Assembly (NCBI RefSeq): GCF_001638985.1
Contig: NW_017265149.1
Span: forward strand, 124,001 to 188,000
Length of the DNA: 64,000 nucleotides
Source of the DNA: Phycomyces blakesleeanus NRRL 1555(-)
Lineage: Eukaryota; Mucoromycota; Mucoromycetes; Mucorales; Phycomycetaceae
Reading direction: 5' to 3'
Below are positions 26,840 to 39,161 of this stretch, piece by piece. A program made the translations under genes and the position numbers. The notes beneath the pieces were generated by a model. It saw only the letters and a program-made list of their open reading frames with translations. It was not told where the DNA came from and did no database searches. Each line of letters starts with the position of its first letter. The stretch's first letter is position 1.

Positions 26840-27551
26840 GGCTGTAAAGGAGTGGGAAAGAGATACAAAGGAAGTAAGGGAAAGAGAGAGCGAGAAAAAC
26901 AGAGCAGGTGTCGTTTATTTGAACTAAAATAATAGCAATATTTTTTTTTAAAAACACAAATACAGACAAACACATATAAGTTGGGTGACACATGTCCGTT
27001 GCCTTGACAACCAATGTCTAAGATTACAGTGAATTTGTATGTGTGACATGAGAAATGATATACCATTGTAATTCCGTCTTTTTGATGTTTTAGGAAATAA
27101 GTGAGAAGCCTTTTTATCTTCGTTTGTACTGAATATCCATATTTGTAATCTCTCTTGGTACTGATCGGTACACAGTTCATATTGAATACACAGCATATTT
27201 GTTTAATCTTTTTCTTTGCTTTTTAGAGCATTATTTAATTACCCAAATGCTTACTGACGGTTCCATTTTTATATTAAATAAGTCTTTTATATATATACCT
27301 TTATTGCCATTGTTGTTATTTGAGTAGATAAAGTAATCACTAGAAAAAAAAGTCTTTATTATTATGATAAAGGAGGTATTCAATATTCTTAATATTCGGA
27401 ATTTCAAGTTTAGTACTTGAAATCGCCCTCTTCGCCTACAGTTTTTCCAGTGCTTCCGGTACCAATTGGTCACTTTTCTGAAACTTCAATTGGCCACCTT
27501 TTAAAGCATCATTTGATTACTTTTTTTTTTGACCCGTAAGGCTACTCGACT
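26840..27551. other. Promoter side of the surface protein; intergenic
   Basis: About 710 nt upstream of the surface-protein start, reaching the transposase relic. It includes a T-run/A-run at about 26941-26954. Two near-identical CAATTGGYCACYTTTT copies lie at about 27464-27480 and 27488-27503, close to the relic's end. Minus-strand ORFs here overlap each other in several frames and show no protein-like pattern. Confidence 0.5.
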
Positions 27552-28520
27552 TCTTAGATAGGCATTTTACTTGAGCATTTGGGGAAGGTATTTATGGAAT
27601 GCTGGATGTAGTTTCATATGTTTTGAAGATGTACTCTCTCACAAGCATCCATCATTCGATAGGTAAGCGTCTTATTGTCCTTAAGTTTCTCTCTATTAAA
27701 ATAGTGCTTAATATCCTCCCAGAACTGCTCAATTTTGTTTAGCTCAGACGAGTAAGTTGAAAGGTACGCAGGTGTGTACCCACGACGAATTATAGTAGGG
27801 TTAACGATACTGTGGACATGAATGAGAGCATTATCCATCACAATGTGATACCCCTTCACTTCTGGAAATTGATCCATAATATCCATTGTGTCCACAACAA
27901 ACTGCACAAAGTGGCTGCCGGTGATGTCCTTAGGCAGACTGAGCCGATCCTCAGGAGCCTTTCTTTTTGTAGCACCAGCTACCTTTCTCCTCTTCACATT
28001 ACCGACTTTTCTGATACTTATATTGATAGCGCCAGGAGATGATACTCCACCTAGACCAGGCTTTGAGATATACTTTATAGATGGCGTTTCTTCAATAGAC
28101 GGCTCTTCACGCTTTGACCAGACTTTTCTTCTAGTCATGGTGACATTGAATCCAGATTCACCAAGGAAGACACAATTTATGTGCTAGTATATTCCGTTAG
28201 CAATCCATTCAGCCGTCCAAGATGCCCTGGCTTCTATAGATTTTGGGCTATTTTGTTGAGCAGGATGACGAGTAATGTTCTTTAACCTGAGGTTACATTC
28301 GTTCTTCATGAATACGACTATTCGTGTCTTCTTGATTGTGAGTTCCTCTACGCCATCCTGGATAGTTAATGTAGGTCTCTCGTCATATAATCGTACCGAG
28401 TAATTAGAAATCTCACAGGGACGATGAATCCTGGTGGGGCACGAAGTTTCTATCTAACCGGGCTGATTGACCGCAACCACCTGTCCGGGGCCCGGTTTCT
28501 TTCTCTCAACCTTCATGGCA
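27552..28520 (-). mobile_element. IS630/Tc1-mariner-like transposase relic
   Basis: The minus strand encodes a DDE transposase in pieces. The N-terminal helix-turn-helix region is at about 28520-28200 (KVERKKPGPGQVV, TIQDGVEELTIKKTR). The catalytic core is at 28190-27614: CVFLGESGFNV, GSHFVQFVVDTMDIM, YHIVMDNALIHVHS and YLSTYSSELNKIEQFWEDIK. The first catalytic Asp (normally in FxDE) reads Gly, and in-frame stops interrupt the frame (TAG near 28188, TGA at the end of the 174-codon ORF with homology continuing to about 27554). The second Asp and the final Glu motif are present. No terminal inverted repeats were found. Inactive copy. Confidence 0.85.
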
Positions 28521-28763
28521 AAATGGCGTGTCCTAAAAAAATACAATATATTCAATTAATAGCAGTTTGCGACCTAAATTTATACTTGACAGTAAAGACA
28601 TAATAATTAGTCCCAAATAAACTATATCAATAGTCAGTTATGCAGAGCAGTATGAGTTGTTGTCCTTAAACTGTGACGCAGTCTTGTTGAATATTTAATT
28701 AATTATTAGCCTTTTTGTGCGTCAAGCAATAGCAGCGCAATTCATTAACTACATGAACTAATC

Positions 28764-29648
28764 TTGTAAATCGAGCAGAGCTGGAAGATCACAAATTATT
28801 GATTTATCATCAACAGCGGCTCTGGATATATTGAAATTAGATATTCCAATTGATCAATTTAACGCAATAATTGATGCAGCCAATATGGATCCGGTTCCAA
28901 TGTCCGCTTATGCCAGTGATATTAGCAATGCACTCCATAAAGCTCCATTATCAGCATTTGCATTACGCGAGACACTGTATGATGCTGGATATAGTAAAGT
29001 CTTTGTTCCCGTCGCCTACTATGACGCTAATTTTATGGAAATAACTATACGTTACTTGCTGTTGTATTTGGGATACTTTAATATTTGATATCATATACGA
29101 ACCCAGACAAAAGTACCTGTCAAAGAGGTAGATATAAATGATTATCCAATATGAAGCTCCTATCTGATAATCAACCTTGTAAGCCAGTTGTACATTGCTA
29201 ATAACGGTGAGACTGAACTAGGACGGCTTAAAAGAGAAGTTTATTCTACTGATCAAAGCAAATTTGATAGAGTTCTCCTCAAGGTTGGAAAGAAATCAAT
29301 TAGCCCAGGTCTTATCGAATTTTCAGGAGAGATCAATGACAGAACCTCATCTCGAAAAAAAAATTCAAAATACATTGAAAATCTGTATAGTAGTATGATC
29401 AAAGTTATGAATGGTGCTAAAGCCAATCGGATGTTTTGCATGGGATGTTACGGCAATACAGCATCCTATGTCTCCAGCTTATGCTAAATTCCCCCCTTTT
29501 TTTTGTAATAGGTTACTATATCTACTTTGGAAAGCTCCTTATAGTTGATGATACGATGGATAAGAGAACCAAAGTAACCATGGTAACCCCCAATACGCCA
29601 AGAAAACCAAAAGCATTTATCAAAGGTATTCCATTGATTTTTGGGTAG
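28764..29648 (+). pseudogene. Unidentified broken gene, protein-like segments
   Basis: Three plus-strand segments look like parts of one protein: about 28764-29088 (SQIIDLSSTAALDILKLDI, ALRETLYDAGYSKVFVPVA), 29188-29487 (VGKKSISPGLIEFSGEIND, MFCMGCYGN) and about 29500-29648 (YIYFGKLLIVDD, TPNTPRKPKAFIKGIP). They are separated by stops and frame changes with no convincing splice sites between all of them. The composition is that of real coding sequence. I recall similar uncharacterised repetitive proteins from Mucorales but cannot name a family. It is either a decayed gene or a gene with introns I have not resolved. Confidence 0.35.
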
Positions 29649-32342
29649 AAAGAGGCTGTAACAAGTCAAGCTCTTGATTTGAATCATTTCATTTGTATAT
29701 TAATTAGTTATGTAGCTTTAAGAAAAAATAAAGAAATAAAGCCATTCTGTACGATTATCTCTACTTGTGATCATTTTGATCAAAAGTTGGTCAAATTATT
29801 TTGCAAAACAGTGGGTAAAATTTTCAAAAATCCAGTAAATTGAGAACGGAAACTGTATTAATTTCGATGAATAGATAGTAAAGCAACAGAAATGAAAAGG
29901 AACCCTTGTAAACACCCAGACCAAGGTTTAACCCTTCTAGATTAAACTTATATATATATTCTTATAATCTGAAGTCCCGCTAAAGAAACATTTAAATTTA
30001 ATCTGAATTTATCAAGCACAATATATATATATGGATCTTGGACTACACTGTGATTAGTCTGGTTTATCAATCGTTGGTGTAATGATAAAGTGGTGCAACC
30101 TTGATTTAATTTCATATTTCACATTTTTTTTTAAAAAAAACATAGAGTTGAATACCCTGTTTGGTCATAAATTTAATTACACTGATGATCTTACTACCAT
30201 TGACCTTGATAGGTATAGCACTTGAATAATCACAACAGCAACAATGAAAGGCAAGGTAAAAGAGAATGACACACACACACAAAAAGATATGCAGATGATT
30301 TTTTCTTTTTTTGTCAATTGGTCTTGGTCACTTATTTTGGAGTCTATGTAATATTTATAGAATTATCAGGACTGGTGCATGATATAAAGAATACATGCCT
30401 TTGAATAGAATATAAATCAACCTGTGCATGCCTCCCACTTTTGCATATAGTCTGTAGCCAGCTAGAGCTTGTAAAGCAGAAAAAGAAAATAGAACTCAAT
30501 GAAAGTAAAATAAAGAAAAAGTGAAAGAAAGGCTTCTTTATTACTATATATTTATTTCTATATACTTTTTCCCTCCCTAAAAAAATCATGTCACTGTGTT
30601 ATGAACTTTATAGACAATAATGGCAGTGGTAACGGTAATGGCAATGATAATAATAACAATAACAATAAGAGAAATATAGCGATAGTAGCGGTAGATCATT
30701 GAGGAGGTAAAAGGGATTTAGCTGTCGAGAAAAACAAAAGAAAAAAATAGAAAGAGAAAGGGGGTGGAGGGAGAGAGGGAGAAAGAAAGAAAAAGTATAA
30801 AATAAAAAATATTCTAAAGAAAAGAAAATGTACCCTTCTCCTGCATTAATGTACAGAAATGAATTTTAAAAGCGTTTCTTCAACAGTTACAAAAATAGAA
30901 TACGCCACTATCAAAGAAAATAAGCAAGACAAAAAAAATCCCTCCAATAAAGCCTGCATTTAACGGTTAATATTCTTATTTACTTGCTGCAACTGACAAG
31001 AAATAATAATAGTATTTTCTGTTTGCAATTTGTTCTACTCACCAAATATAGATATATATATACATATTTACATATATACATATAGTCTATACAAGGCAAA
31101 ATACAGCCAATTCAAGATCGTTCATAGAGCAAAACTTTATGCTTCAGAAATATGATATATACATTGGAAATACACATATACAAAATGAAAGAAAACAGGA
31201 ATAAGAGATCACAAAACAAGGTACACCCTTCCTTGATATGGTATTTTAATACAGACAAGGGGGGGGGGGAGGAAGAAACAAAAAGGGGGTGGATTTATTT
31301 TGTGAACTTGTATTTGTATACAAGCATGGACAGCAAAATGAATATGAATATGAATATGAATATGAAAATGAAAATATAAGTTAGTATCTAGCCACTCTGA
31401 ACACCTGTTGCTGTTCTTCTAGACTACACGAGAAACGTGCATTCACCAGATTTTATATTATCCTATGTTGCTTATAAAATATTGCACAATAAATACAAAA
31501 GAAGAAAAAGAATAAGAAGAAAGGCCAATATTGCTATAATTGAATGAGTAGCTTTCTACACAAAAACCTCCTTGCTATTCAACCATTATCTATAATATCA
31601 TATCGTATAAAATAAACACACACGCACACATACACACACTATTTGAACATCGATTACTCAAAATGCTATGAACTTCTTCTTCTTCTTCTTTTTCTATTGA
31701 CAGAGAATAAACTGTAAATTCCAGTATCAATACAAAGTAAATGCTTTTAAAGTTCTGAGAGAAATAAGAAGAAGAAGCATTTGGATCTATAGACGCATGT
31801 CAGCTGTTAATAGCAATAGATACATACATGCGTGTCTTTTAGAAGGAAGGAACAAAAACAGATCAACTGATTAGCTTTACATCAAATAATTTAAAATTCT
31901 GCTTGGATCTCACATTTCATCTTCTTTATCAATCATTTTATTTTTATTTTTATTTTCTAAGCGCTCTTGACACTTTTGATGCACTGTGAAAATCGTTATT
32001 AAAGACGATCGGTGTCATAAAACCAATTGTGCTTGGCTCAGGTATCCTTTCTAGGTTGGATAGATATTGTGAGTTTGGACGTGCAGATCCTTATGTTACA
32101 AATAGGTAGAGTACATAAGAAAATAATAATAAGTTTCATCTTGGCAGCCATGGTAGCACAGACCTCAAAAGATGTAGTTTGACTAATTGAGCTAAAATAA
32201 GATACGAGTTGAATGATGAGATCATTTATTTGGGCTAAATGCAAGAAAGCACAACTATTGCAAAGTAATATCTGGCGCGTCAGTTAGATGTCAAGTATTG
32301 ATATCATGTTTATAGAGCAAGTATTATTATTACTACTCACTC

Positions 32343-32373
<31 letters not shown>

Positions 32374-32781
32374 TAGCTGCTTTACTATTTTGGATTATTA
32401 GATCAGTTTTAAGGCTATATTTATATTCTATAACCTACCCCCAATACATTCATATATCCATATATAAACTTTGTAGATGACTCGCCCCATGTCCCTTTAC
32501 TACACTCCAAATGATGAATTGGATCTTGTGTAGGGTCTCGGTACCAAGCATGAGTTTATCCACCAATGTATTACATACCCCAATCCCCAGGATAAAACTA
32601 TTAGAAATAAAATTACATATAAAGAGTAGTTGCTAGGGTCTTTCACGGGATTCTTCCGAGATAACCACTACTCTGACAGTTTCCAAGCAAAATTAGTTCA
32701 TCTGTCACCATGATCAAAATCCCTTTATTATTATTATTATTATATATAAATATCCTGCCTTTTTGAACCGTCTAATCCTAA
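29649..32781. other. Long gene-free AT-rich region
   Basis: About 3.1 kb with many A/T and purine tracts (for example a GA-rich stretch at 30740-30800, a G9 run at 31261-31269 and GAATAT repeats near 31340-31375), a T-run/A-run at about 30124-30140, and (AT)n at about 32344-32371. No conserved coding or RNA feature is recognised. Confidence 0.55.
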
Positions 32782-33181
32782 ATGGAACAAGTTCCGGTGT
32801 TTACCAGTCTTCCCTTTTTCGTTGGCCTATTAATTGCAATCCTATTCTTGGGTTCATCCAAGGAAGAAGAATAAGAAGAAAAAACCCCAAAACCTGGAGC
32901 GTTGATTATAATTTTTATTTCAAGGGTTTAAATTATTACTTTGGTGCTTTTTTTTCTATTTGGTTCTATTTCTTTAAACCACTACACACACACATATATA
33001 TATATATATCTTGGTCAACACTTGCTTGATCAACATATCAAAGACGTGATTAGTGTAAGTACAAGTTTTGGCGTGGGAGCTTTTTTGTTCTATAAAGAAT
33101 ACGAAGTAAGAACATGCGTGCATATGTGGCTCTTGTAGGCTTGTTTTTAGATGAATTGTCAACAAAAGTATAAGCCATATT

Positions 33182-33529
33182 GTTAATCACCAACAATATG
33201 AGCAAGTACCTTGGCGTCTAGATGAAATAAGCCGTTATTTTATCAAAGGTAATTTATAAGCAATACACACACACACACATATATATATATAAATACATAA
33301 AAAAGGGGAAAAGTCTGATTGTTACAAGTGTGTTGAATACAAAGAATAGGAGATTCACCATGCTTGTCGGTGGCGTGACTTGATTTACTAGACTCAAGTG
33401 GCAAGATTACATAGGAGAGGTCGAGGGATCATCAGAGAACAAAGAATTGAACCAGAGGACAAGGATGAAGAAGAGGAATACAAAAGCCTGCTAAACGAAA
33501 AAAGAGAAGTCTCCAAAGACGAAGAGTAA
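33182..33529 (+). CDS. Tentative small gene, 3' exons only
   Basis: Two segments splice in phase: a frame ending at 33248 (HQQYEQVPWRLDEISRYFIK, donor GTAATT) and 33399-33529 (VARLHRRGRGIIREQRIEPE, then an acidic tail ending at TAA 33527-33529). Upstream, 33010-33105 has a plausible hydrophobic coding stretch (VISVSTSFGVGAFLFYKEYE) with a donor after it, and a 30-codon ORF at 32782-32874 encodes one membrane-like helix. I could not connect these in frame. It may be a small membrane protein gene with unresolved 5' exons. Confidence 0.25.
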
Positions 33530-33757
33530 TGCTTCTCTCATGCGCTCATTCCCACGTGCAGACTAAATACATCCTATATCTCAACCTGTCTTGACATCTC
33601 CTGCATCTTTTGGGAAACAAATAAAAAGCACATAAAGTAGCTCTTTACCCCATGCCAGCCACCCGCCTTTCTCTTTCTCTTTCTCTTTCTTTTGCATTTT
33701 CTATCTGGTCTTATTCTATTTTCTTTAAACCAAAAAAAAAAAAAACTGTGTTCTTAT

Positions 33758-34087
33758 ATGCGCCTCTTGGATCGTTTTCTTCATCGTCAGTCGCCTAAAG
33801 AAGCGCGTCCGTTATCTACTGCCCATCCAAAACACAAAACATACAGATTCTTACCAAAAAGATGGTTTGGTACCTTGTCACCTCCAAAAGAAAGGCACAA
33901 GGTCCAAAGTGATGAAATACTATTGAGCCAATGCATTCAAACAGCCCTATCACCGTCCAATCGATGGTCTATGGGAACCTTACCTGCCGATCTCAGGACA
34001 TCTAATCGACCTCCTCTACCATCTTTTCCTCTCTCTCCTATCCCTGAAAATCCTACAATATCCAGACGTCAGTCTCGAGTGGTCTAG
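33758..34087 (+). CDS. Hypothetical basic 109-aa protein
   Basis: A single-exon ORF starting MRLLDRFLHRQSPKEARP. It is rich in Arg, Pro and Ser with no low-complexity run and an N-terminus that could be mitochondrial-targeting. No family recognised. It sits 480 nt upstream of the amidase gene on the same strand. The composition argues for a real gene but there is no independent support. Confidence 0.4.
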   Translation: MRLLDRFLHRQSPKEARPLSTAHPKHKTYRFLPKRWFGTLSPPKERHKVQSDEILLSQCIQTALSPSNRWSMGTLPADLRTSNRPPLPSFPLSPIPENPTISRRQSRVV

Positions 34088-34217
34088 AGTATAGGGTACA
34101 CCAGCCGGTCAAAAACATATAATCCTTCTTCTTCTATCAAAGCATTTACACTTACATTCACACATACACATACACCTTTACACATACATACATACATACA
34201 TACATGCATATCTATAC

Positions 34218-34218
<1 letters not shown>

Positions 34219-34253
<35 letters not shown>

Positions 34254-34275
34254 ATATATAATATCCCTTTTATAA

Positions 34276-34336
<61 letters not shown>
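34219..34336 (+). repeat. (ATCT)n and (AAT)n microsatellites
   Basis: An uninterrupted (ATCT)8 tract at about 34219-34251 is followed, after 25 nt, by about 20 AAT units at 34277-34336. Both lie in the region upstream of the amidase gene. Confidence 0.9.
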
Positions 34337-34339
<3 letters not shown>

Positions 34340-34567
34340 TATTTCAATGACCTAATACGAAATCATGCATATTCACACTCAACTAACACACACACAAAAC
34401 ACATATATATTATTTTCAAATCTTACCCGGGATTAATTTTTCTTCTTCTTCTACTAATTCTTGTTCTCTCTCTTACACACCTTCTCACCTGCTCTTTCCT
34501 ACTCTTCTTCTTCTTCTTCTCTCTCTATATATCTTAGAGCCTTTGATATTAGTCACCTTACTTAAAC

Positions 34568-36678
34568 ATGCCAAACGTAAAAAGAATCAATTCTGGTTTC
34601 AATTGATGTCTAATAGTCTTCTTTCTTTTCTCATTTCTTCCTTTATTCTTTGTACTGTAGACAAAGCCTACTGCTCCAGAGCTGTATGGGTGGCCACTAC
34701 TTGCTGTCACCCACGCCCTTGAGTGGATTCCAATGGTCACTGATAAAGTTGCCCGAGATGCCCTATTGTTCTCGCTGCGTGGCCGCGCATTCTCGGAAAT
34801 GCCCAATACACTCGCCATTCACTCAAAATATCTTTGTAACTCTGATATCTCAGCCACATCAATCAACATTGCTCTTGATGAATCCCAACGAAGCATATCC
34901 CCCTTTCTCTCCTTCTGGGACTATCACGATGCTTACAGGTCACACAAGACAACACCCTTTGAGGTAACCAAAGAAAAGAAACAAAAGAAAACCCAGAATG
35001 AATAAATACAACGTGAATGTTAAATTTTTTTTTATTCTGCTTATCATCGTTATTATTATTATTATATATATATATATAATCCACTCACTCTTATAGGTAG
35101 CCAAACTACTAATCGCTAAGCTAAAAGAAACCAATCAAAGCCATTGGATTCGAAATTTTGATGAGGATAGCATTCTTACTCAAGCAAAAGAATCGACCGA
35201 TCGTTACAATCGCGGTGAAAGTCTGGGTCAATTGGATGGTGTGTTTGTCTCGATTAAGGAAGAAATGTCCATCAAAGGCTTCGAGACCAAGTGTGGCACC
35301 AATTTTATCCACGACGGAGAACCTGCTGAAGAAGACTCAACCGTGGTCAAGAGACTACGTGCAGCAGGTGCAATTGTGGGGTGCCAGGCTGTTATGAACG
35401 AACTTGGATGGGAGTAAGTGGTCTCTATTGGTGCTTGCTATATGTATTGACTATTCTTAGTACTTTCTCCGTGAATCCCTTCACCGGCACCCCCAAGAAT
35501 CCATATATATCCAACCACTCTTGTGGTGGGTCTAGTGGAGGTTCAGGTGGAAGTGTGGCAAGTGGTTTGTTTCCAATTAGTATCGGAGCCGATGGCGGTG
35601 GATCCATTAGGTGAGATGACACCCTTCTTACCTTCTCCTACTAAATATTTTGTATATTTATTTTAAATATAAAATAAAATAAACTCCTCTATGTATGAAA
35701 ACCATCAGAATTCCTTCATCTTTCTGTGGTGTCTATGGCCTTAAACCGACCTGTGGCCGAGTATCTGCTCATGGTGGAGGTAAGTCTAATACTTTTTTTT
35801 CAAAAACTCGGCTAAAAAAAACCTTAAATTTTTTATTTTATTTTTACATTCCAAAAACAGAGCCTGTTGATCCTACTCTGGGGGTATTCGGACCTCTAGC
35901 AGCAACTGCAGACGATTTGGCTCTTACTTATACAATCATTGCCGGACCAGATCCTAATGATCCTCTTTCACTTCACCAACCTCCCGTATCACTTAAGGAC
36001 TATGATCTCACTGAGACCTTGGCTGGTGTCCGGATTGGAATCTTACCTGACTGGCACAGCGACAATTCTGATGAAATTTTCAATGAGCGCATAGAGCAGG
36101 TAAAAGCTCACTTGAAACAATTGGGAGCAACAATTGTCACCACAAGCTTACCCGACATCGACCTGGTCGGTGTTGCTCACAGTATCACGATTTGCTCTGA
36201 AATGAGCAGTTACGCCAGTAGCCACACAGACACGACCAGCAGATTCTTACCTCATACGCGTCTGATGATGAGTGTCTCGAAGCGACTCCAGGGCTCGGAC
36301 TATGTCAAGGCTCAACAGATCCGCACTCGGCTCATGGATCAGCTCCATGAACTATTCTCTGGACCAATGGATCTTATTCTAACGCCCACTACTGGATCCC
36401 AGTCCCCTGCTATCCCTCCACAAGCAGCTGCATATGGTATGAGCCATGCCACCTGGACCTTCCGTGCCATGCAATATGTAACCCTGGCCAACCTTACCGG
36501 CATCCCGGCCCTTAATGTTCCCGCAGGCTTTCACAACGGACTCCCAGTCGGTTTGCAGTTCATGGCTAGTTGGTGGAACGAAGCACTTCTCCTTCGTATT
36601 GCCAAGATCATTGAACGCATGCCAGGTCTCGAAAAGAAGACGGCAGATAGTTATATCGATTGTCTAACCACAGCCTAA
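34568..36678 (+). CDS. Amidase-signature hydrolase (fungal amidase/FAAH-like)
   Basis: Hydrolyses an amide bond by the Ser-cisSer-Lys mechanism; substrate unknown. Exons: 34568-34576, 34661-34963, 35097-35413, 35461-35610, 35709-35779, 35861-36678, closing to 555 aa. Catalytic residues by motif: Lys158 (VSIKEE), cis-Ser234 (CGGSSGGSGGS) and nucleophile Ser258 (GADGGGSIR), followed by IPSSFCGVYGLKPTCGRVS. The amidase fold continues to the C-terminus (LTGIPALNVPAGF, GLPVGLQFMA). No signal peptide; the N-terminal 100 residues resemble the helical extension of fungal cytosolic amidases. The three-codon first exon (MPN) is the least certain part. Its donor GTAAAA is weak, but it is the only nearby ATG that joins in phase. 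Confidence 0.9.
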
Positions 36679-37154
36679 AACAGACTACAATTTCTTGGAT
36701 ATTTAATTCTGGTAGGAGTAAATAAAATGTCATCCGTTTTTGAGCCAGGTTTTGTCCTATATACCACTTTACTCCATTCATTCATTCGCTTGTTTGTTTG
36801 CTTGTTTTGTCTTGTTTGATTATATATTTACTTGTGTTTATATATGTGTACGCGTGTGTATTTATGTATTTATGTATGTATGTATGTATGTATGTATTAA
36901 ACCAGTACAAACAAAGTATTAAAGCTTAACATATTAGGGAAATAGTGGAGGTAGCTTTGGTGCAACATGGAACAAGATTTAAAATAAGATTTGAGTTTCT
37001 AGAATTGGATGATTTTTGTCTATTTTTACTATTCTAAATTCGTTTAAATAAAATTAAAACAGATCTCCTAATTAGAGTGGGTTCCTTGAGTGTGTGTGAG
37101 TGTGTGCGTGAGTGAGTATGATAATGTGTGTATGTATGATTGACAAAGTCGGCG
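36679..37154. other. Intergenic between convergent genes
   Basis: About 475 nt between the amidase stop (+) and the PPR stop (-). It contains TGTATGTA and TGTGTGAG repeats (about 36850-36895 and 37090-37110). It should hold the two 3' untranslated regions. No gene seen. Confidence 0.7.
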
Positions 37155-39161
37155 CTACATCATTGAAAGTTGTCCTGGACGCTTTGCCCTTATGCTATCT
37201 AGCTCTGATAGACGAGCAAAGTCTGCTTTGCGCTGCATACGAATGCTGGAGAAAGCATCAGTCAAACCAAGTGTGCGACAGGACTCTAGTACGATTCCAT
37301 AGGTATCATCATCTGGAAGAATATTTTGGGTCTTCATGTAATGCCAGATTGTCATTACTTGTGTCATCTGCGATGTCTTTTCCAACCCATCCATCAAATT
37401 GTTGTATGCGCTTAATGACAGATTAATTCGGTATGACCTGGCCTCTTCGTGTAGCAGTACTGCTTGTTTAAGTTGTCCGCAGCCGACCAGGGAGTTAATC
37501 ACGACTGTATAGGTAATGAAATCAGGTCGAGTTGATTTACTTCTTCTTGACTTCATCTCTTTAAACAATCTAAGAATACGCTTCATCTCGAAAGGCATTT
37601 CCTCGTATTTATTGTTCTGTATGTATGGATCGCCCATCTTTCGAGTCGGATTTATTTTACGAGAAAGTAAGGAGATTAACATGTTGTATGTACGAGTGTC
37701 TGGGTTTAAGTTGTTCAATTCGATTTGTGTCCACATAGAGTCTGCAATTTCAATATCCTTTGGGTGAAGCTTATGTTTGTTCAATAGCGACCCAATAATG
37801 GTGTTGATTGTGTATATATTGGGCTTGACTCCTGATTCTTTCATATCTCGCAACAATCTCATAATATTGGGCATGTCATTTTTGCGAGAGCACAAGCTGA
37901 TCAGAGATGTGTAGAGAACGACATCAGACCTGATTCCTCGGTTTCTCATTTCATCAAACAGTTCAAATGCAAGGTCGGCATCCTGGGTGTCGTCCTTGGC
38001 AATAGCATCGATAACAATAGCATAACTGAACACATCTGGGCTCACATTGTCTTTAGCCATCTTCCTGAACATCCTTAAGGCCTGATCAAATCTATTTTGT
38101 CGAACTGTTATAGCAATACAGGCGTTGTAGTCACGGGTCGATGTATTAACGTTCAATCGTCTAAGCTCATCCAAGGCCATTTCGGGACTCATTCCCATGA
38201 CAAGCAAATGTCCAGAGTTGGGGATAGTGCCACTCTGAAGCATATGTTGATAAACTTCATCCATTTTTTCGATTTCTTCACATTTCTTGAGGGTAGCCAG
38301 GAGGATGGCATAAGTGTGTTCGGTGGGCTTAACATCATGCTTGATCATGGCTTCAAATACATCCACGGCCTTCGCATGGTCATTTATGTTTTCATAGAAT
38401 GTCAGCATGGTGTTGTATGGAGAATCTTCCTTGATTTGGTTGTTCTCGGACATCAGATCAAGGTATTTTCGGGCATTCGCAAGATCACCTCGTTCTCCAA
38501 ATGCAATAATAAAACGTTTGTAGACATCTGCCGAACATGTCTTCTTTTCTTCGTCAGTAAATAACTCGTAAAAGTCATGCAAGTCTTGAGTTGTTCCAAG
38601 CTTGGCAATACCGTTGATCATCGTTGTTATGGTAACTTCATTCGGTTGGGTATTCATCTTTGACATTCTGTAAAAGATCGTACGAGCTGATTGAAGATCC
38701 TCTTTATTGATAAATAGATGGATCAGCATGTTGCATCCGATTGTAAATGCTTTAGCCAAATTCTTCTCTTCTTTTCGCTTGTTGATTTCTCGCATCACGG
38801 TTTGCATCATCGGGATGGATTCTGAACGTCCGTCTCGTTTAATATGACGGCAGACGAGAATTAGGTAGTCTTCGGTAATGTCGTCGTCGTTCTTTACTCG
38901 TTCGAGAAACTCTTCCCAAACATTTTGGATTGGGATGTTTTGAAGCACAGGGGCTTTTGTTCTTGCCTCTTTTTCGGGTTGAGAGTATGCAGGTATGAAT
39001 AATTGAGTACAGGGAGTTGTATGAAGCGAATGGCGATGAATGTTTTGAAATCGTCGAGTGACAGCTGGACCTGCAGCTGAAGTACTTGTTACCCAGCTAG
39101 ATCGAATAGGCACACGCTGAATGAGCGGCCATGCCTTTCCAATTGTTCGTAAAAATGACAT
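37155..39161 (-). CDS. Mitochondrial pentatricopeptide repeat (PPR) protein
   Basis: A 668-aa single-exon protein. The first about 60 residues are basic and Ser/Thr-rich with no acidic residues until the processing region (MSFLRTIGKAWPLIQRVP), a typical mitochondrial presequence. From about residue 150 to 650 there are about a dozen 35-residue helical repeats, for example EVTITTMINGIAKLG, SPYNTMLTFYENINDHAKAV, DVFSYAIVIDAIAKD, DVVLYTSLISLCSRK, NIYTINTIIGSLLNKHK and DFITYTVVINSLVGCGQ. PPR proteins bind organellar RNA and act in its processing or translation. The RNA target is not deducible here. No extra catalytic domain is seen. Confidence 0.92.
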   Translation of the reverse strand: MSFLRTIGKAWPLIQRVPIRSSWVTSTSAAGPAVTRRFQNIHRHSLHTTPCTQLFIPAYSQPEKEARTKAPVLQNIPIQNVWEEFLERVKNDDDITEDYLILVCRHIKRDGRSESIPMMQTVMREINKRKEEKNLAKAFTIGCNMLIHLFINKEDLQSARTIFYRMSKMNTQPNEVTITTMINGIAKLGTTQDLHDFYELFTDEEKKTCSADVYKRFIIAFGERGDLANARKYLDLMSENNQIKEDSPYNTMLTFYENINDHAKAVDVFEAMIKHDVKPTEHTYAILLATLKKCEEIEKMDEVYQHMLQSGTIPNSGHLLVMGMSPEMALDELRRLNVNTSTRDYNACIAITVRQNRFDQALRMFRKMAKDNVSPDVFSYAIVIDAIAKDDTQDADLAFELFDEMRNRGIRSDVVLYTSLISLCSRKNDMPNIMRLLRDMKESGVKPNIYTINTIIGSLLNKHKLHPKDIEIADSMWTQIELNNLNPDTRTYNMLISLLSRKINPTRKMGDPYIQNNKYEEMPFEMKRILRLFKEMKSRRSKSTRPDFITYTVVINSLVGCGQLKQAVLLHEEARSYRINLSLSAYNNLMDGLEKTSQMTQVMTIWHYMKTQNILPDDDTYGIVLESCRTLGLTDAFSSIRMQRKADFARLSELDSIRAKRPGQLSMM

